DNA of 64,000 bases from Oscillospiraceae bacterium (GCA_034925865.1 JAYFRN010000014.1:20750-84749); one strand, 5' to 3'; numbered from the stretch's first letter, positions 16,287-24,335 are shown. The notes: generated from the sequence alone by a model not told the origin. A program made the numbers and translations.

Positions 16287-16940
16287 ATGGATTATCTGAT
16301 AACCTTTCTGGAAGGAATAATCAGTTTTATTTCTCCCTGCGTGTTGCCTATGCTGCCGGTATATCTTCTTTATTTTGCAGGAGACGGCGGAGGCGGAAGG
16401 AAAAAGACCATCGAAGGCGCAATAGGATTTGTATCCGGATTTACGGCGGTTTTCGTCGCGATGGGGGCATTTGCCTCGGCGGTAGGCGGATTTTTAACAC
16501 AATACCGCTCATTGATTAACATAATTACCGGAGCTTTGGTGGTTCTGTTCGGAGTCGGATTCGCGGCAGGTTGGAACTGGGGCGGTTTATTTTCCCGAAG
16601 AGGGAGATTTGCCGCAATGAATACGAAACCGTACGGCTTTTTTCGCGCGGCTCTGTTCGGAGTTATATTTTCGGTGGGTTGGACGCCGTGTGTGGGCGCG
16701 TTTCTCGGCTCGGCGCTGTTATTGGCTTCTCAACAGGGAGTGGCTGTCAAGGGCGTAGCTCTGCTTTTCTGTTATTCTCTCGGACTTGGTCTTCCTTTTA
16801 TTTTAAGCGCGATGATAATCGACCTGATGAAGTCGGCGTTTGGGTTTATCAAGCGCAATTATAAAGTCATAAATCTCATATGCGGGATATTACTCGTAAT
16901 TGTCGGAGTTTTAATGATGACCGGAACAGTATCTATATAA
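16287..16940 (+). CDS. ccdA: Cytochrome c biogenesis / thiol-disulfide transporter CcdA
   Basis: A 217 aa membrane protein of the CcdA/DsbD-beta family with six helices. It passes electrons from cytosolic thioredoxin to thiol proteins outside the membrane. The two conserved redox Cys are visible in FISPCVLPMLPVY (helix 1) and GWTPCVGAFLG (helix 4). The start was placed at the ATG at 16287, preceded by AAAGGG; the frame is open to a TTG at 16263. Its natural partner, a TlpA/ResA thioredoxin, is the next gene (69 bp gap). Confidence 0.93.
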   Translation: MDYLITFLEGIISFISPCVLPMLPVYLLYFAGDGGGGRKKTIEGAIGFVSGFTAVFVAMGAFASAVGGFLTQYRSLINIITGALVVLFGVGFAAGWNWGGLFSRRGRFAAMNTKPYGFFRAALFGVIFSVGWTPCVGAFLGSALLLASQQGVAVKGVALLFCYSLGLGLPFILSAMIIDLMKSAFGFIKRNYKVINLICGILLVIVGVLMMTGTVSI

Positions 16941-17009
16941 TAGCAATTACTGTCGCGTTGCCCTAGAAATATAATAAATATTCTCGCTGTCGAAAGGATT
17001 TATCGTAAA

Positions 17010-17594
17010 ATGAAAAAACAAACTGTTATTCTTATAATCGCGCTCGTTTTAATAATCGCCGCCGCGGTTTTTTCATATAAACAACTAATTAAGCTGAACA
17101 CGCCCTCGGATACAATACCGCTGTCTGTCCCAGAAAACGAAACAAGCACGGCGGAAACCACATCGGAAACTAAAAATACAGCCCCGGACTTTGCCGTAAA
17201 GGATTCGGACGGAAACACGGTAACGCTTTCTTCATTCTTCGGAAAACCGATCGTTTTGAATTTCTGGGCGAGCTGGTGCGGTCCGTGCCAGAGTGAAATG
17301 CCGGATATGCAAAAAGTTTACAAAAATTATTCGGATTCGGTTGTGTTTTTATTTGTCAACCTCACCGACGGCGTCAGAGAAACAGAAGAAACCGCCTCTT
17401 TGTTCATTACATCAAATGGATACACCTTCCCCGTTTTCTATGACGTTAATTCAGAGGCTTTAAACGCATATTATGTAAACTCAATACCGCGGACATATAT
17501 AATCACAGCTGACGGAAATATCGCCGGACAGGTGACCGGAGTCGTTTCCGAAGAGGCGCTGTCCGCGGCGCTGGATGAGCTGATCGGGGGATAA
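17010..17594 (+). CDS. TlpA/ResA-type membrane-anchored thioredoxin
   Basis: A 194 aa protein with an N-terminal membrane anchor (residues 5-23), a Ser/Thr-rich linker (about 30-55) and a thioredoxin fold with the active site NFWASWCGPCQSEMP and a cis-Pro region NSIPRTYII. Located outside the membrane, it would reduce disulfides (cytochrome c, extracellular proteins) with electrons supplied by CcdA upstream. The substrate may be the Cys-rich tail of the divergent DUF4405 protein, which is an inference from context. AGGA precedes the ATG. Confidence 0.92.
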   Translation: MKKQTVILIIALVLIIAAAVFSYKQLIKLNTPSDTIPLSVPENETSTAETTSETKNTAPDFAVKDSDGNTVTLSSFFGKPIVLNFWASWCGPCQSEMPDMQKVYKNYSDSVVFLFVNLTDGVRETEETASLFITSNGYTFPVFYDVNSEALNAYYVNSIPRTYIITADGNIAGQVTGVVSEEALSAALDELIGG

Positions 17595-17640
17595 AAGAGG
17601 AATTCGTAACGCAGAGATATTATAAGGTGACGACGTATTA

Positions 17641-17950
17641 TGGAATTGCCGAGAAGAAAACCATTGCGTTTACAGGGTTATGATTATTCGTCATGTGGTG
17701 CATATTTTATTACAATTTACACTAAGGACAGATGTGAATCGTTGGGTCAGATCGTAGGGGACGATGCCCACATCGTCCCCTACACAATCGCAATCTGTTT
17801 CTAAATTGGTAAAATCATTCAAAACAATGATAACAAAAGAAATCGGTTTTTCATTATGGCAACGGTCATTTTATGACCATATCATCCGCAATGACAATGA
17901 ATATAAAAAAATATGCCAATACATAGAAGAAAGCCCATTAAATGGGATGA
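17641..17950 (+). pseudogene. REP-associated tyrosine transposase (RAYT) remnant
   Basis: The N-terminus reads MELPRRKPLRLQGYDYSS then CGAYFITIYTKDR, which is the start of IS200-like Y1/RAYT transposases, and runs into a stop after GQIVGDDAHIVPYTI. In another frame, VSKLVKSFKTMITKEIG and WQRSFYDHIIRNDNEYKK give the family C-terminus. The middle, including the HUH motif, is missing. The junction is a 30 bp palindrome. The gene is inactive. Its C-terminal fragment runs in frame without a stop into the following GHL10 gene. Confidence 0.85.
17754..17783. repeat. REP-like palindrome inside the transposase remnant
   Basis: Perfect 13 bp arms GTAGGGGACGATG (17754-17766) and CATCGTCCCCTAC (17771-17783) with a 4 nt loop. 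RAYT proteins act on such palindromes. This one lies exactly at the frame change between the N- and C-terminal transposase fragments. Confidence 0.85.
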
Positions 17951-18018
17951 TGATGAGTTACATGTGGACGATTAGTTCCGTATATGCAATTAAATATAAA
18001 TTTTTAGAGGATAAAAAA

Positions 18019-19401
18019 GTGCAAACAAAATCTGTCTTTATTCTATGCGTCTTTCTTGTGCTTACCATGATTCTCGGATCCTGCGTTCCCGTTTCAATGA
18101 TAACAGAAACCGAAACGATTTCAGAAACCGAAACTGACACATTGGCAATAACCGATACCGAAGCTGAAACCGATACCACGGAAATTGTGGTAAAAACAAC
18201 CGGGGAAAAGGAGAAAAACAGCATGTATGTATTCGAGACACCAAAATTTGAAAAAACAAGCTATTCCGCATCCACTCCCGAATATCTCAAGGCGCTTTGG
18301 CTCTCACAGTTCGATCTTGCGAGCGTATATAAAAACGGTTCGGCGCAAAGGTCATCCGACGACTTTGAAGCGTTGATGGGGATAATCCTCGACAATGCGG
18401 TCGAAAATGGCTTCAATGCCGTGATCATACAGGTCAGACCATATGCTGACAGCTTTTATCCCTCGGAGCTATATCCGATGTCGGATTTCATTTCGGGTAT
18501 GTTCGGCAGAGAGATCAAATACGATCCTTTCGCCAGGATAGTCAAGCTTGCCAAGGCGCGCGGGCTGTCCGTCCATGCCTGGATAAACCCACTCAGGGGC
18601 ATGACCGAGGAACAAATAAAGCTCGTGCCGAATTCATACCCGATTAAAAAGTGGTATAACGATCCTCAGAGAAAAGGAAAATACATAGTATATGTAAACG
18701 ACAGGTGGTATCTAAACCCGGCATACGGCGAGGTACGCGGGCTGATAGCGGCAGGCGCCGCTGAGATCGTTTCAAAATACAACGTCGACGGCGTTCATAT
18801 GGACGATTATTTTTACCCTACGACCTCGTCAGACTTTGATTACTCAGCATATGCCGCGTACAAATCCGAAAACGGCTATATCGCTCTCGATAATTACAGG
18901 CGCGAAATGCTATCACAGACGGTATCGGGAATATATAAAGCCGTTAAAGACATAAATCCCTCCGCTTTGTTCGGAATCAGTCCGGCGGGAGAAATCAATA
19001 CGGTTTACAACTCTCATTATGCGGATGTATACCGTTGGTGCTCCGAGCCGGGCTTTGTCGATTACATATGTCCCCAGGTTTATTTCGGAATGGAGCATGA
19101 TACATGCGATTTCGAAAAAGTAAGCAAAATATGGCTTGATACGGTAAAGCTCGATTCAATCAGGCTTTTTATAGGAATGTCGCTTGGGAAAGCGAAAAGC
19201 GAAGTGGATAATTATGCAGGCAGCGGAAAATATGAGTGGAGAGACAACAAGGATGTTCTGAAGCGATGCTTTGATTATATCTCCGGCGTAAAGCGTTGTT
19301 CAGGAGTAGTATATTTCTGTTATCAGTATTTTTACGACCCTCTTACCGGAGTTGAAGTGAGCGCCACAAAAACCGAAAGAGAAAATCTGTTTCCGATCTG
19401 A
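18019..19401 (+). CDS. GHL10 (DUF187/YngK-like) glycoside hydrolase lipoprotein
   Basis: A family-10-like glycosyl-hydrolase-related protein, about 460 aa, with a lipoprotein signal (VFLVLTMILGSC), a Thr/Glu-rich linker (TETETISETETDTL region) and a TIM-barrel domain. Family motifs: ALWLSQFDLAS, FNAVIIQVRPYADSFYP, SVHAWINPLRG, VDGVHMDDYFYP, DYICPQVYFGM. The conserved Asp pair in HMDDYF is the likely active site. Members are extracellular and presumed to act on cell-wall or glycan substrates. The start is probably GTG at 18019, with TAGAGG 8 bp upstream; the reading frame extends upstream into the transposase remnant, so automated starts may be too early. Confidence 0.85.
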   Translation: MQTKSVFILCVFLVLTMILGSCVPVSMITETETISETETDTLAITDTEAETDTTEIVVKTTGEKEKNSMYVFETPKFEKTSYSASTPEYLKALWLSQFDLASVYKNGSAQRSSDDFEALMGIILDNAVENGFNAVIIQVRPYADSFYPSELYPMSDFISGMFGREIKYDPFARIVKLAKARGLSVHAWINPLRGMTEEQIKLVPNSYPIKKWYNDPQRKGKYIVYVNDRWYLNPAYGEVRGLIAAGAAEIVSKYNVDGVHMDDYFYPTTSSDFDYSAYAAYKSENGYIALDNYRREMLSQTVSGIYKAVKDINPSALFGISPAGEINTVYNSHYADVYRWCSEPGFVDYICPQVYFGMEHDTCDFEKVSKIWLDTVKLDSIRLFIGMSLGKAKSEVDNYAGSGKYEWRDNKDVLKRCFDYISGVKRCSGVVYFCYQYFYDPLTGVEVSATKTERENLFPI

Positions 19402-19480
19402 GTTTTTTGTGCAATACTCACAATATAAGGCCCCATCCTTTAACAAAAACATAAAATAATATCATTCCAAATAAAATCTA

Positions 19481-19508
19481 TTGACTTTACATTACTATTT
19501 GTGATAAT
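19481..19508 (+). promoter_or_regulatory. Probable promoter of the minD-like gene
   Basis: TTGACT (19481-19486), a 16 bp spacer and GATAAT (19503-19508), about 55 bp before the start codon. Confidence 0.6.
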
Positions 19509-19562
19509 ATATTATATAATATTCAGGTTTTGATAGACATGTATCCGTAGGAGAGAATTACA

Positions 19563-20354
19563 ATGTCAAAAGCGATCCTTGTCACATCTCTGAAGGGTGG
19601 CGTCGGCAAGACGACGGTCTCTGCCGGGATCGCCTGCGGTCTCTCAATGACCGGAGCCCGGGTGCTTGCCGTTGATATGGATTTTGTGTCCGGCGGGCTT
19701 GACGTCGCGCTCGGATGTGAAAATCTGGTGGCTGTGCCTATCACGGATTATCTGTCCGGCGACGCGCCATGTGAGGACATTGCCAATCCCACCTCATTTC
19801 ACGGGTTGTTTTTTGCCGCTTCTCCGATGCTTCGCCGCTCGTTTTTCGAGCTTGACGGCGACGGCGGAGCCGCAAAGGTAAGAAGAATCCTCTGCGAAAT
19901 CAAAACCGGATTTGACTATACCGTATTCGATATGCCCGCCGGCGGGGGGGAGCTTTTCGACGCGCTCGCGTCCAGCCCGCTCTTCGATATGATCCTCGTC
20001 GTTGCCACCGACAGCGTAAACTCCATCCGCTCCGCGGAAAAAACAGCATATGAGCTCGCCGCTCTTTCACGCCGTCCGGTGAAGCTCGTGATAAACGGTT
20101 ATGACCTCGTTTCCCATAAAAATAATACATCCGGGATCGTCGAGCTTATCTCGCGTACCGGCATACCGGTGATAGGAGTAGTGCCATATACTCAATTTGC
20201 CGAAAAAGCTCTTTCCGAAGGAAAGCCGCTGACCGCCGTGAAGAATAATCCTGCCGGTATTGCGCTCGCGAATATATCGAAAAGGATCGCGGGTTTACGC
20301 GTGCCGCTTTTGGATGGCATAGTTAAAAAAAGACGCCGTAAAAGCTTTTATTGA
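19563..20354 (+). CDS. MinD/ParA-family ATPase
   Basis: A 263 aa deviant-Walker ATPase. The motif KGGVGKTT (residues 11-18) carries the signature Lys, followed by VDMDFVSGGLDVALG (switch I region) and FDMPAGGGELFDAL (switch II). It resembles MinD, which positions the division septum, more than plasmid ParA. The C-terminus, LLDGIVKKRRRKSFY, is very basic and could bind membrane, in place of the usual amphipathic helix. No MinC or MinE is present. The next gene (21 bp away) is a methylglyoxal-synthase-like protein; in Clostridia mgsA often sits beside min genes, so the pair looks like a reduced version of that cluster. AGGAG precedes the ATG. Confidence 0.85.
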   Translation: MSKAILVTSLKGGVGKTTVSAGIACGLSMTGARVLAVDMDFVSGGLDVALGCENLVAVPITDYLSGDAPCEDIANPTSFHGLFFAASPMLRRSFFELDGDGGAAKVRRILCEIKTGFDYTVFDMPAGGGELFDALASSPLFDMILVVATDSVNSIRSAEKTAYELAALSRRPVKLVINGYDLVSHKNNTSGIVELISRTGIPVIGVVPYTQFAEKALSEGKPLTAVKNNPAGIALANISKRIAGLRVPLLDGIVKKRRRKSFY

Positions 20355-20375
20355 ACCCTTAGAAAGGTGTAACAA

Positions 20376-20792
20376 ATGACAATCGCATTACTCGCGAACG
20401 AAGAAAAGAAAGAGCTCCTGACTCAGTTCTGCATTGCTTACTGCGGTATTCTGAGCAAGCACACTCTGTTTTCAACCTCCGCGACCGGCAAAATGATATC
20501 AGATGCGACGGGGCTGACGATAGAACGCCTGTTGAACGAAGAACAGGGCGGCACCCAGCAAATTGCGTCGCGAATTTCATATAATGAGATCGATGTCCTC
20601 CTGTTTTTCCGCGGAACCGCTCCGCGAGCCGTCCATGATGAAACCGAGATAGATATACTCCGTTTATGTGATATATACAACATCCCGTTCGCGACCAACA
20701 TCGCAACGGCGGAGGCTGTTATAATGGCGCTCGGCAGAGGCGACCTTGACTGGCGCGTGCTTGTAAACCCCAAAAACAAAAAGAATATCTGA
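20376..20792 (+). CDS. Methylglyoxal synthase-like protein, catalytic residues lost
   Basis: A 138 aa protein aligning along its whole length with clostridial methylglyoxal synthase: FCIAYCGILSKHTLF, SATGKMISDATGLTI, RISYNEIDVLLFF, LCDIYNIPFATNIATAE. The active enzyme converts dihydroxyacetone phosphate to methylglyoxal. Positions that in E. coli MgsA are His19-Asp20 (AHD), Asp71 (GGDQQ), Asp91 (FFWDP) and Asp101 (HDPD) are here ANE, GGTQQ, FFRGT and HDET; only the His98 equivalent is kept. The fold looks intact but the catalysis should be lost. It follows a MinD-like gene with AGAAAGG before its ATG. It is probably a pseudoenzyme with a regulatory or binding role. Confidence 0.85.
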   Translation: MTIALLANEEKKELLTQFCIAYCGILSKHTLFSTSATGKMISDATGLTIERLLNEEQGGTQQIASRISYNEIDVLLFFRGTAPRAVHDETEIDILRLCDIYNIPFATNIATAEAVIMALGRGDLDWRVLVNPKNKKNI

Positions 20793-20799
20793 TTTTACT

Positions 20800-21046
20800 T
20801 GTCCGCTGCCCGCGGCCTTTGCCGCGGCGCGGTTCGGCTTCGCTCAGAGAGGCGCGTCCGGGTTTTCCCGGTGATGTAAGCGCGCCGCGAATGTCCTCCG
20901 CGCATGACGGGCGGCTGCGTTTTTTGCTTTCATAAAGCGCTAAAAGGACAGCCCAAAAAAGAGAGGGAGAATATTTTCTCCAAAAAGGGTGGCACCGCGG
21001 GTTATCCCCGTCCCTTTGCCGGGACAGGGATATTTTTGTTTTTTCA
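20800..21046 (+). promoter_or_regulatory. T-box riboswitch of hisS-aspS
   Basis: The T-box sequence AGGGTGGCACCGCGG (20986-21000) is followed by a terminator hairpin (ATCCCCGTCCC / GGGACAGGGAT) and a T-rich tail to about 21044. Upstream is a stem I with the AGAGAGGCGCG bulge and a CCGGG/CCCGG apical stem with GGTGATG. The base stem GCCCG/CGGGC frames the specifier region. There CAT (His, 20903-20905) and GAC (Asp, 20906-20908) lie back to back, matching the two synthetases encoded downstream. Confidence 0.9.
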
Positions 21047-21052
21047 TGAAAT

Positions 21053-21189
21053 ATTAATACGGCAATTAAATAATATTTGTCTTATATGCCTCACGTTGTA
21101 CCTCACACTGTGCCTCACGTTGTGAGAGGAAAGCCCGTATACCAAAGTCTTTTTCTCATAAAACGCGAATGTTTATTACCCGTCAATAA
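21053..21189 (-). repeat. MITE-like repeat, copy 3 (expanded) between T-box and hisS
   Basis: Reverse-orientation element with left end ATTAATACGGCAATTAAATAA and right end ACCCGTCAATAA. The centre is expanded by a 12 bp direct repeat present three times (TGCCTCACGTTG, TACCTCACACTG, TGCCTCACGTTG; 21087-21122). It lies between the T-box terminator and the hisS ribosome binding site, so every readthrough hisS-aspS transcript contains it. Confidence 0.75.
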
Positions 21190-21232
21190 ATAACCACCGA
21201 TTAATAATAATCAACCGAAAGGAATTGAATAA

Positions 21233-22516
21233 ATGATACAGAGACCGAGAGGAACGATTGACATACTTCCCGGAAAGGCCGCGCTCTGGCAAAAAGTCGA
21301 GAACACGCTCCGCGACGCCGCGGCGCTTCACGGTTTTTCCGAGATAAGGATACCTACGTTCGAATCGAGCGAGCTTTATAAGCGCGGCGTCGGCGAGACG
21401 AGCGACGTCGTTCAAAAAGAGATGTATTCCTTTTACGATAACGACGGGAGGAATCTGACCCTGAGGCCGGAGGGAACGGCCGGAGTAGTTCGAAGCGTGA
21501 TTGAAAATTCCCTCACGGCGGAGGCAATGCCGCTCGCGCTGTATTATCTGATTTCCTGCTTCCGTTACGAAAAGCCGGAGGCCGGACGCAGCCGTGAATT
21601 TTTCCAGTTCGGCGCGGAGCTTTTCGGCGCTGAATCGGCCGGAGCGGACGCCGATGTGATTCTGTTCGTCGCCGATATTTTTAAAAAGCTCGGCATACAG
21701 GATATATCGCTTGAAATAAACTCGATCGGCTGCAAGAGATGCCGCCCGCTTTATCACCGGGCGCTGCGCCAATACTTCGAGAAATACCGTGGCGACCTGT
21801 GCGACACCTGTCTTTCGCGCCTGGAGGTCAACCCTCTTCGCATCCTCGACTGCAAAAGCCCGGTATGTTCCGCGATAACGGCATCCGCGCCGAATGCGCC
21901 GGATTATCTTTGCGATGACTGCGCCGCCCATTTCGAGGAGCTGAAAGCGCTGCTTGATTCGGCGGGAGCGAAATACAAGGTCAACCCCCGGATTGTACGC
22001 GGCCTCGATTATTACCAGCGCACCGTTTTCGAATTTGTTTCGACAAAAATCGGTTCTCAGGGCACAATATGCGGCGGCGGAAGATATGACGGACTCGTTG
22101 AAGAGCTGGGAGGACCAAAGCTGCCCGGTATCGGCTTCGCAATGGGTCTGACAAGAATAATGCTCGCGCTTGAAGCTCAGGGAGCGGAATGCGGACGGCA
22201 ATCAAGCGATATTTATCTCGCCTCCATGGGCGCCGACGCCGCGCGCGCATGCTTCAAACTCGCTCAGGAGCTTTATTCTCTCGGCATAAAAGCCGACTTC
22301 GACAAGGTCGGGCGCAGCCTTAAGGCTCAGATGAAATACGCCGACAAGAAAAACGCCTCTTTTGCTGTTGTTGTCGGAGCCGACGAGCTTTCCGCCGGAA
22401 GGGCGAAAATCAAAAACATGCTTGCCGCTTCTCAGTCCGACGGAGACGATGAAATATCTCTGAACGCCGCGTCAATAACCGGTTATATATCCGCATATAA
22501 AAGCAAACAGAACTGA
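21233..22516 (+). CDS. hisS: Histidine--tRNA ligase
   Basis: Class II synthetase charging tRNA-His in the cytosol, 427 aa. Motif 1 lies around RIPTFESSELYKRGVGETSD, motif 2 at LTLRPEGTAGVVRSVIE with FRYEKPEAGRSREFFQFG, and the His-specific motifs at VRGLDYYQRTVFEFV and GGGRYDGLVEELGG. The C-terminal anticodon-binding domain covers about residues 330-420. AAAGGA lies before the ATG. The gene is expressed with aspS (37 bp gap) from the T-box leader, with a MITE-like repeat lying in the 5' region. Confidence 0.97.
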   Translation: MIQRPRGTIDILPGKAALWQKVENTLRDAAALHGFSEIRIPTFESSELYKRGVGETSDVVQKEMYSFYDNDGRNLTLRPEGTAGVVRSVIENSLTAEAMPLALYYLISCFRYEKPEAGRSREFFQFGAELFGAESAGADADVILFVADIFKKLGIQDISLEINSIGCKRCRPLYHRALRQYFEKYRGDLCDTCLSRLEVNPLRILDCKSPVCSAITASAPNAPDYLCDDCAAHFEELKALLDSAGAKYKVNPRIVRGLDYYQRTVFEFVSTKIGSQGTICGGGRYDGLVEELGGPKLPGIGFAMGLTRIMLALEAQGAECGRQSSDIYLASMGADAARACFKLAQELYSLGIKADFDKVGRSLKAQMKYADKKNASFAVVVGADELSAGRAKIKNMLAASQSDGDDEISLNAASITGYISAYKSKQN

Positions 22517-22553
22517 AACCTTCGATACTGAAAGATATTAAGGAGACAAATAT

Positions 22554-24335
22554 ATGTACAGAACAAATTACTGCGGACAGCTTTCCGCCGCCGATATCGG
22601 CAAAACAGTGCAGGTATGCGGCTGGGTTCAAAAACAGCGTGACCTCGGAACTCTCATCTTCATTGACCTGCGCGACAGGACGGGCATTGTCCAGCTTGCG
22701 TTTAACTCTACGGAAACAGAAGCCAAAGACGGAACTTCGCTGTTTGACATGGCATTTTCCGCTCGCTCCGAATACGTGCTTTCGGCCGAGGGCGTCGTCC
22801 GTTCACGCGGAGAGGGAGCGATAAATAAAAATATCACGACCGGCGAAATCGAAATTGCCGTGACCAAGCTCGAAATACTGAGCACCTCACAGACTCCTCC
22901 GTTCGAAATAGTAGAAAACTCAAACGTAAAGGACGAGCTAAGGCTTAAATACCGCTATCTCGACCTGCGCCGTCCGGATGTGCAGCGCAATATCATCACA
23001 CGTCATGAAATCGTCAAATGTGCGCGGGACTATTTTGACGAGAACGGCTTCCTCGAAATTGAGACGCCGATATTGATCAAATCCACGCCAGAGGGCGCGC
23101 GCGATTACCTTGTCCCAAGCAGAGTTCATCCCGGCTCGTTTTATGCCCTTCCTCAGTCGCCTCAGCTTTATAAGCAGCTTTTGATGCTCTCCGGCTTTGA
23201 CCGCTATATGCAGATAGCCAAATGCTTCCGCGATGAAGACCTCAGAGCCGACAGACAGCCGGAATTCACACAGATTGACCTTGAGATGTCGTTTGTCGGT
23301 GAAGAAGACGTTATGGAAATCAATGAGCGCTTTTTAAAGCGCGTGTTTAAAAAATTCTGCAATTTTGATATACAGACTCCTATTCTCAGAATGCCTTATT
23401 CTGAGGCAATGAGCCGCTTCGGCAGCGACAAGCCCGATATGAGATTCGGCTTTGAGCTTACAGATATATCGGCACTCGTCAAAAACTGCGGATTTTCCGT
23501 CTTCTCTTCCGCCGTCGAAGCTGGCGGAAGCGTCAGAGCGATAAATATAAACGGATACGCCGATAAATTCTCGCGCAAGGAAATTGACAAGCTCACCGAG
23601 TTCATCAAGACCTTCGGAGCAAAAGGACTTGCCTGGGCAAAGCATGGCGCGGAAATCACAAGCTCATATTCCAAATTTCTTACCGCCGAAGAAAACAAAT
23701 CAATATATGATGCGTGCGGCTTCGGTCCTAATGACCTGCTGCTTATAGTTGCGGATAAAAAGAACAAAGTCGTGTTCGATTCCCTGGGCGCGCTCCGCCT
23801 AAAAGCCGGAAAGGATCTCGGGCTGATGAAAAAAGGCGACTTTAAATTCCTTTGGGTCACCATGTTCCCGATGTTCGAATACGACGAAGAAGAACAGAGA
23901 TTCTGCGCGGTTCATCACCCGTTCACCGCGCCGCGCGACGAGGATCTTCAATACCTTGAATCAGACCCGGCAAGAGTCTGCGCGAAAGCGTATGATATCG
24001 TGCTCAACGGCACGGAAATGGGCGGAGGCAGCGTCAGAATTCACCGCCGCGACGTACAAAGCCGCGTGTTTGCCGCGCTCGGATTCACCGAGGAAGAGGC
24101 CGAAATGAAATTCGGCTTTCTGCTGGACGCGTTTAAATACGGCGCGCCTCCTCACGCCGGCCTGGCCTTCGGACTCGACAGGCTCGTCTCTCTCGTACTG
24201 GGACTCGACGCGATCCGCGACGTGATCGCATTCCCGAAGGTTCAGAACGCCTCTGAGCTGATGAGCGGTTGCCCGGCGACCGTACCTCAAAAGGCGCTTG
24301 ACGAGCTTTTTATTGATATAAAACCGCAGGCTTAA
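22554..24335 (+). CDS. aspS: Aspartate--tRNA ligase
   Basis: Class IIb synthetase, 593 aa, the long bacterial type. N-terminal OB-fold anticodon domain (residues 1-110, QVCGWVQKQRDLGTLIFIDL), catalytic motif 1/2 region (FLEIETPILIKSTPEGARDY, YMQIAKCFRDEDLRADRQPE), the bacteria-specific GAD insertion (about 290-420) and motif 3 (GLAFGLDRLVSLVLG). Whether it also charges tRNA-Asn cannot be told. GGAG precedes the ATG. The stop TAA is part of the CTTAAG arm of palindrome A, so the repeat supplies the end of the reading frame. Confidence 0.97.
   Translation: MYRTNYCGQLSAADIGKTVQVCGWVQKQRDLGTLIFIDLRDRTGIVQLAFNSTETEAKDGTSLFDMAFSARSEYVLSAEGVVRSRGEGAINKNITTGEIEIAVTKLEILSTSQTPPFEIVENSNVKDELRLKYRYLDLRRPDVQRNIITRHEIVKCARDYFDENGFLEIETPILIKSTPEGARDYLVPSRVHPGSFYALPQSPQLYKQLLMLSGFDRYMQIAKCFRDEDLRADRQPEFTQIDLEMSFVGEEDVMEINERFLKRVFKKFCNFDIQTPILRMPYSEAMSRFGSDKPDMRFGFELTDISALVKNCGFSVFSSAVEAGGSVRAININGYADKFSRKEIDKLTEFIKTFGAKGLAWAKHGAEITSSYSKFLTAEENKSIYDACGFGPNDLLLIVADKKNKVVFDSLGALRLKAGKDLGLMKKGDFKFLWVTMFPMFEYDEEEQRFCAVHHPFTAPRDEDLQYLESDPARVCAKAYDIVLNGTEMGGGSVRIHRRDVQSRVFAALGFTEEEAEMKFGFLLDAFKYGAPPHAGLAFGLDRLVSLVLGLDAIRDVIAFPKVQNASELMSGCPATVPQKALDELFIDIKPQA

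Noticed and set aside
21176-22201. 341 aa minus-strand frame opposite hisS
   Set aside because: It is a shadow of the hisS coding sequence caused by codon bias; hisS motifs are intact on the plus strand.
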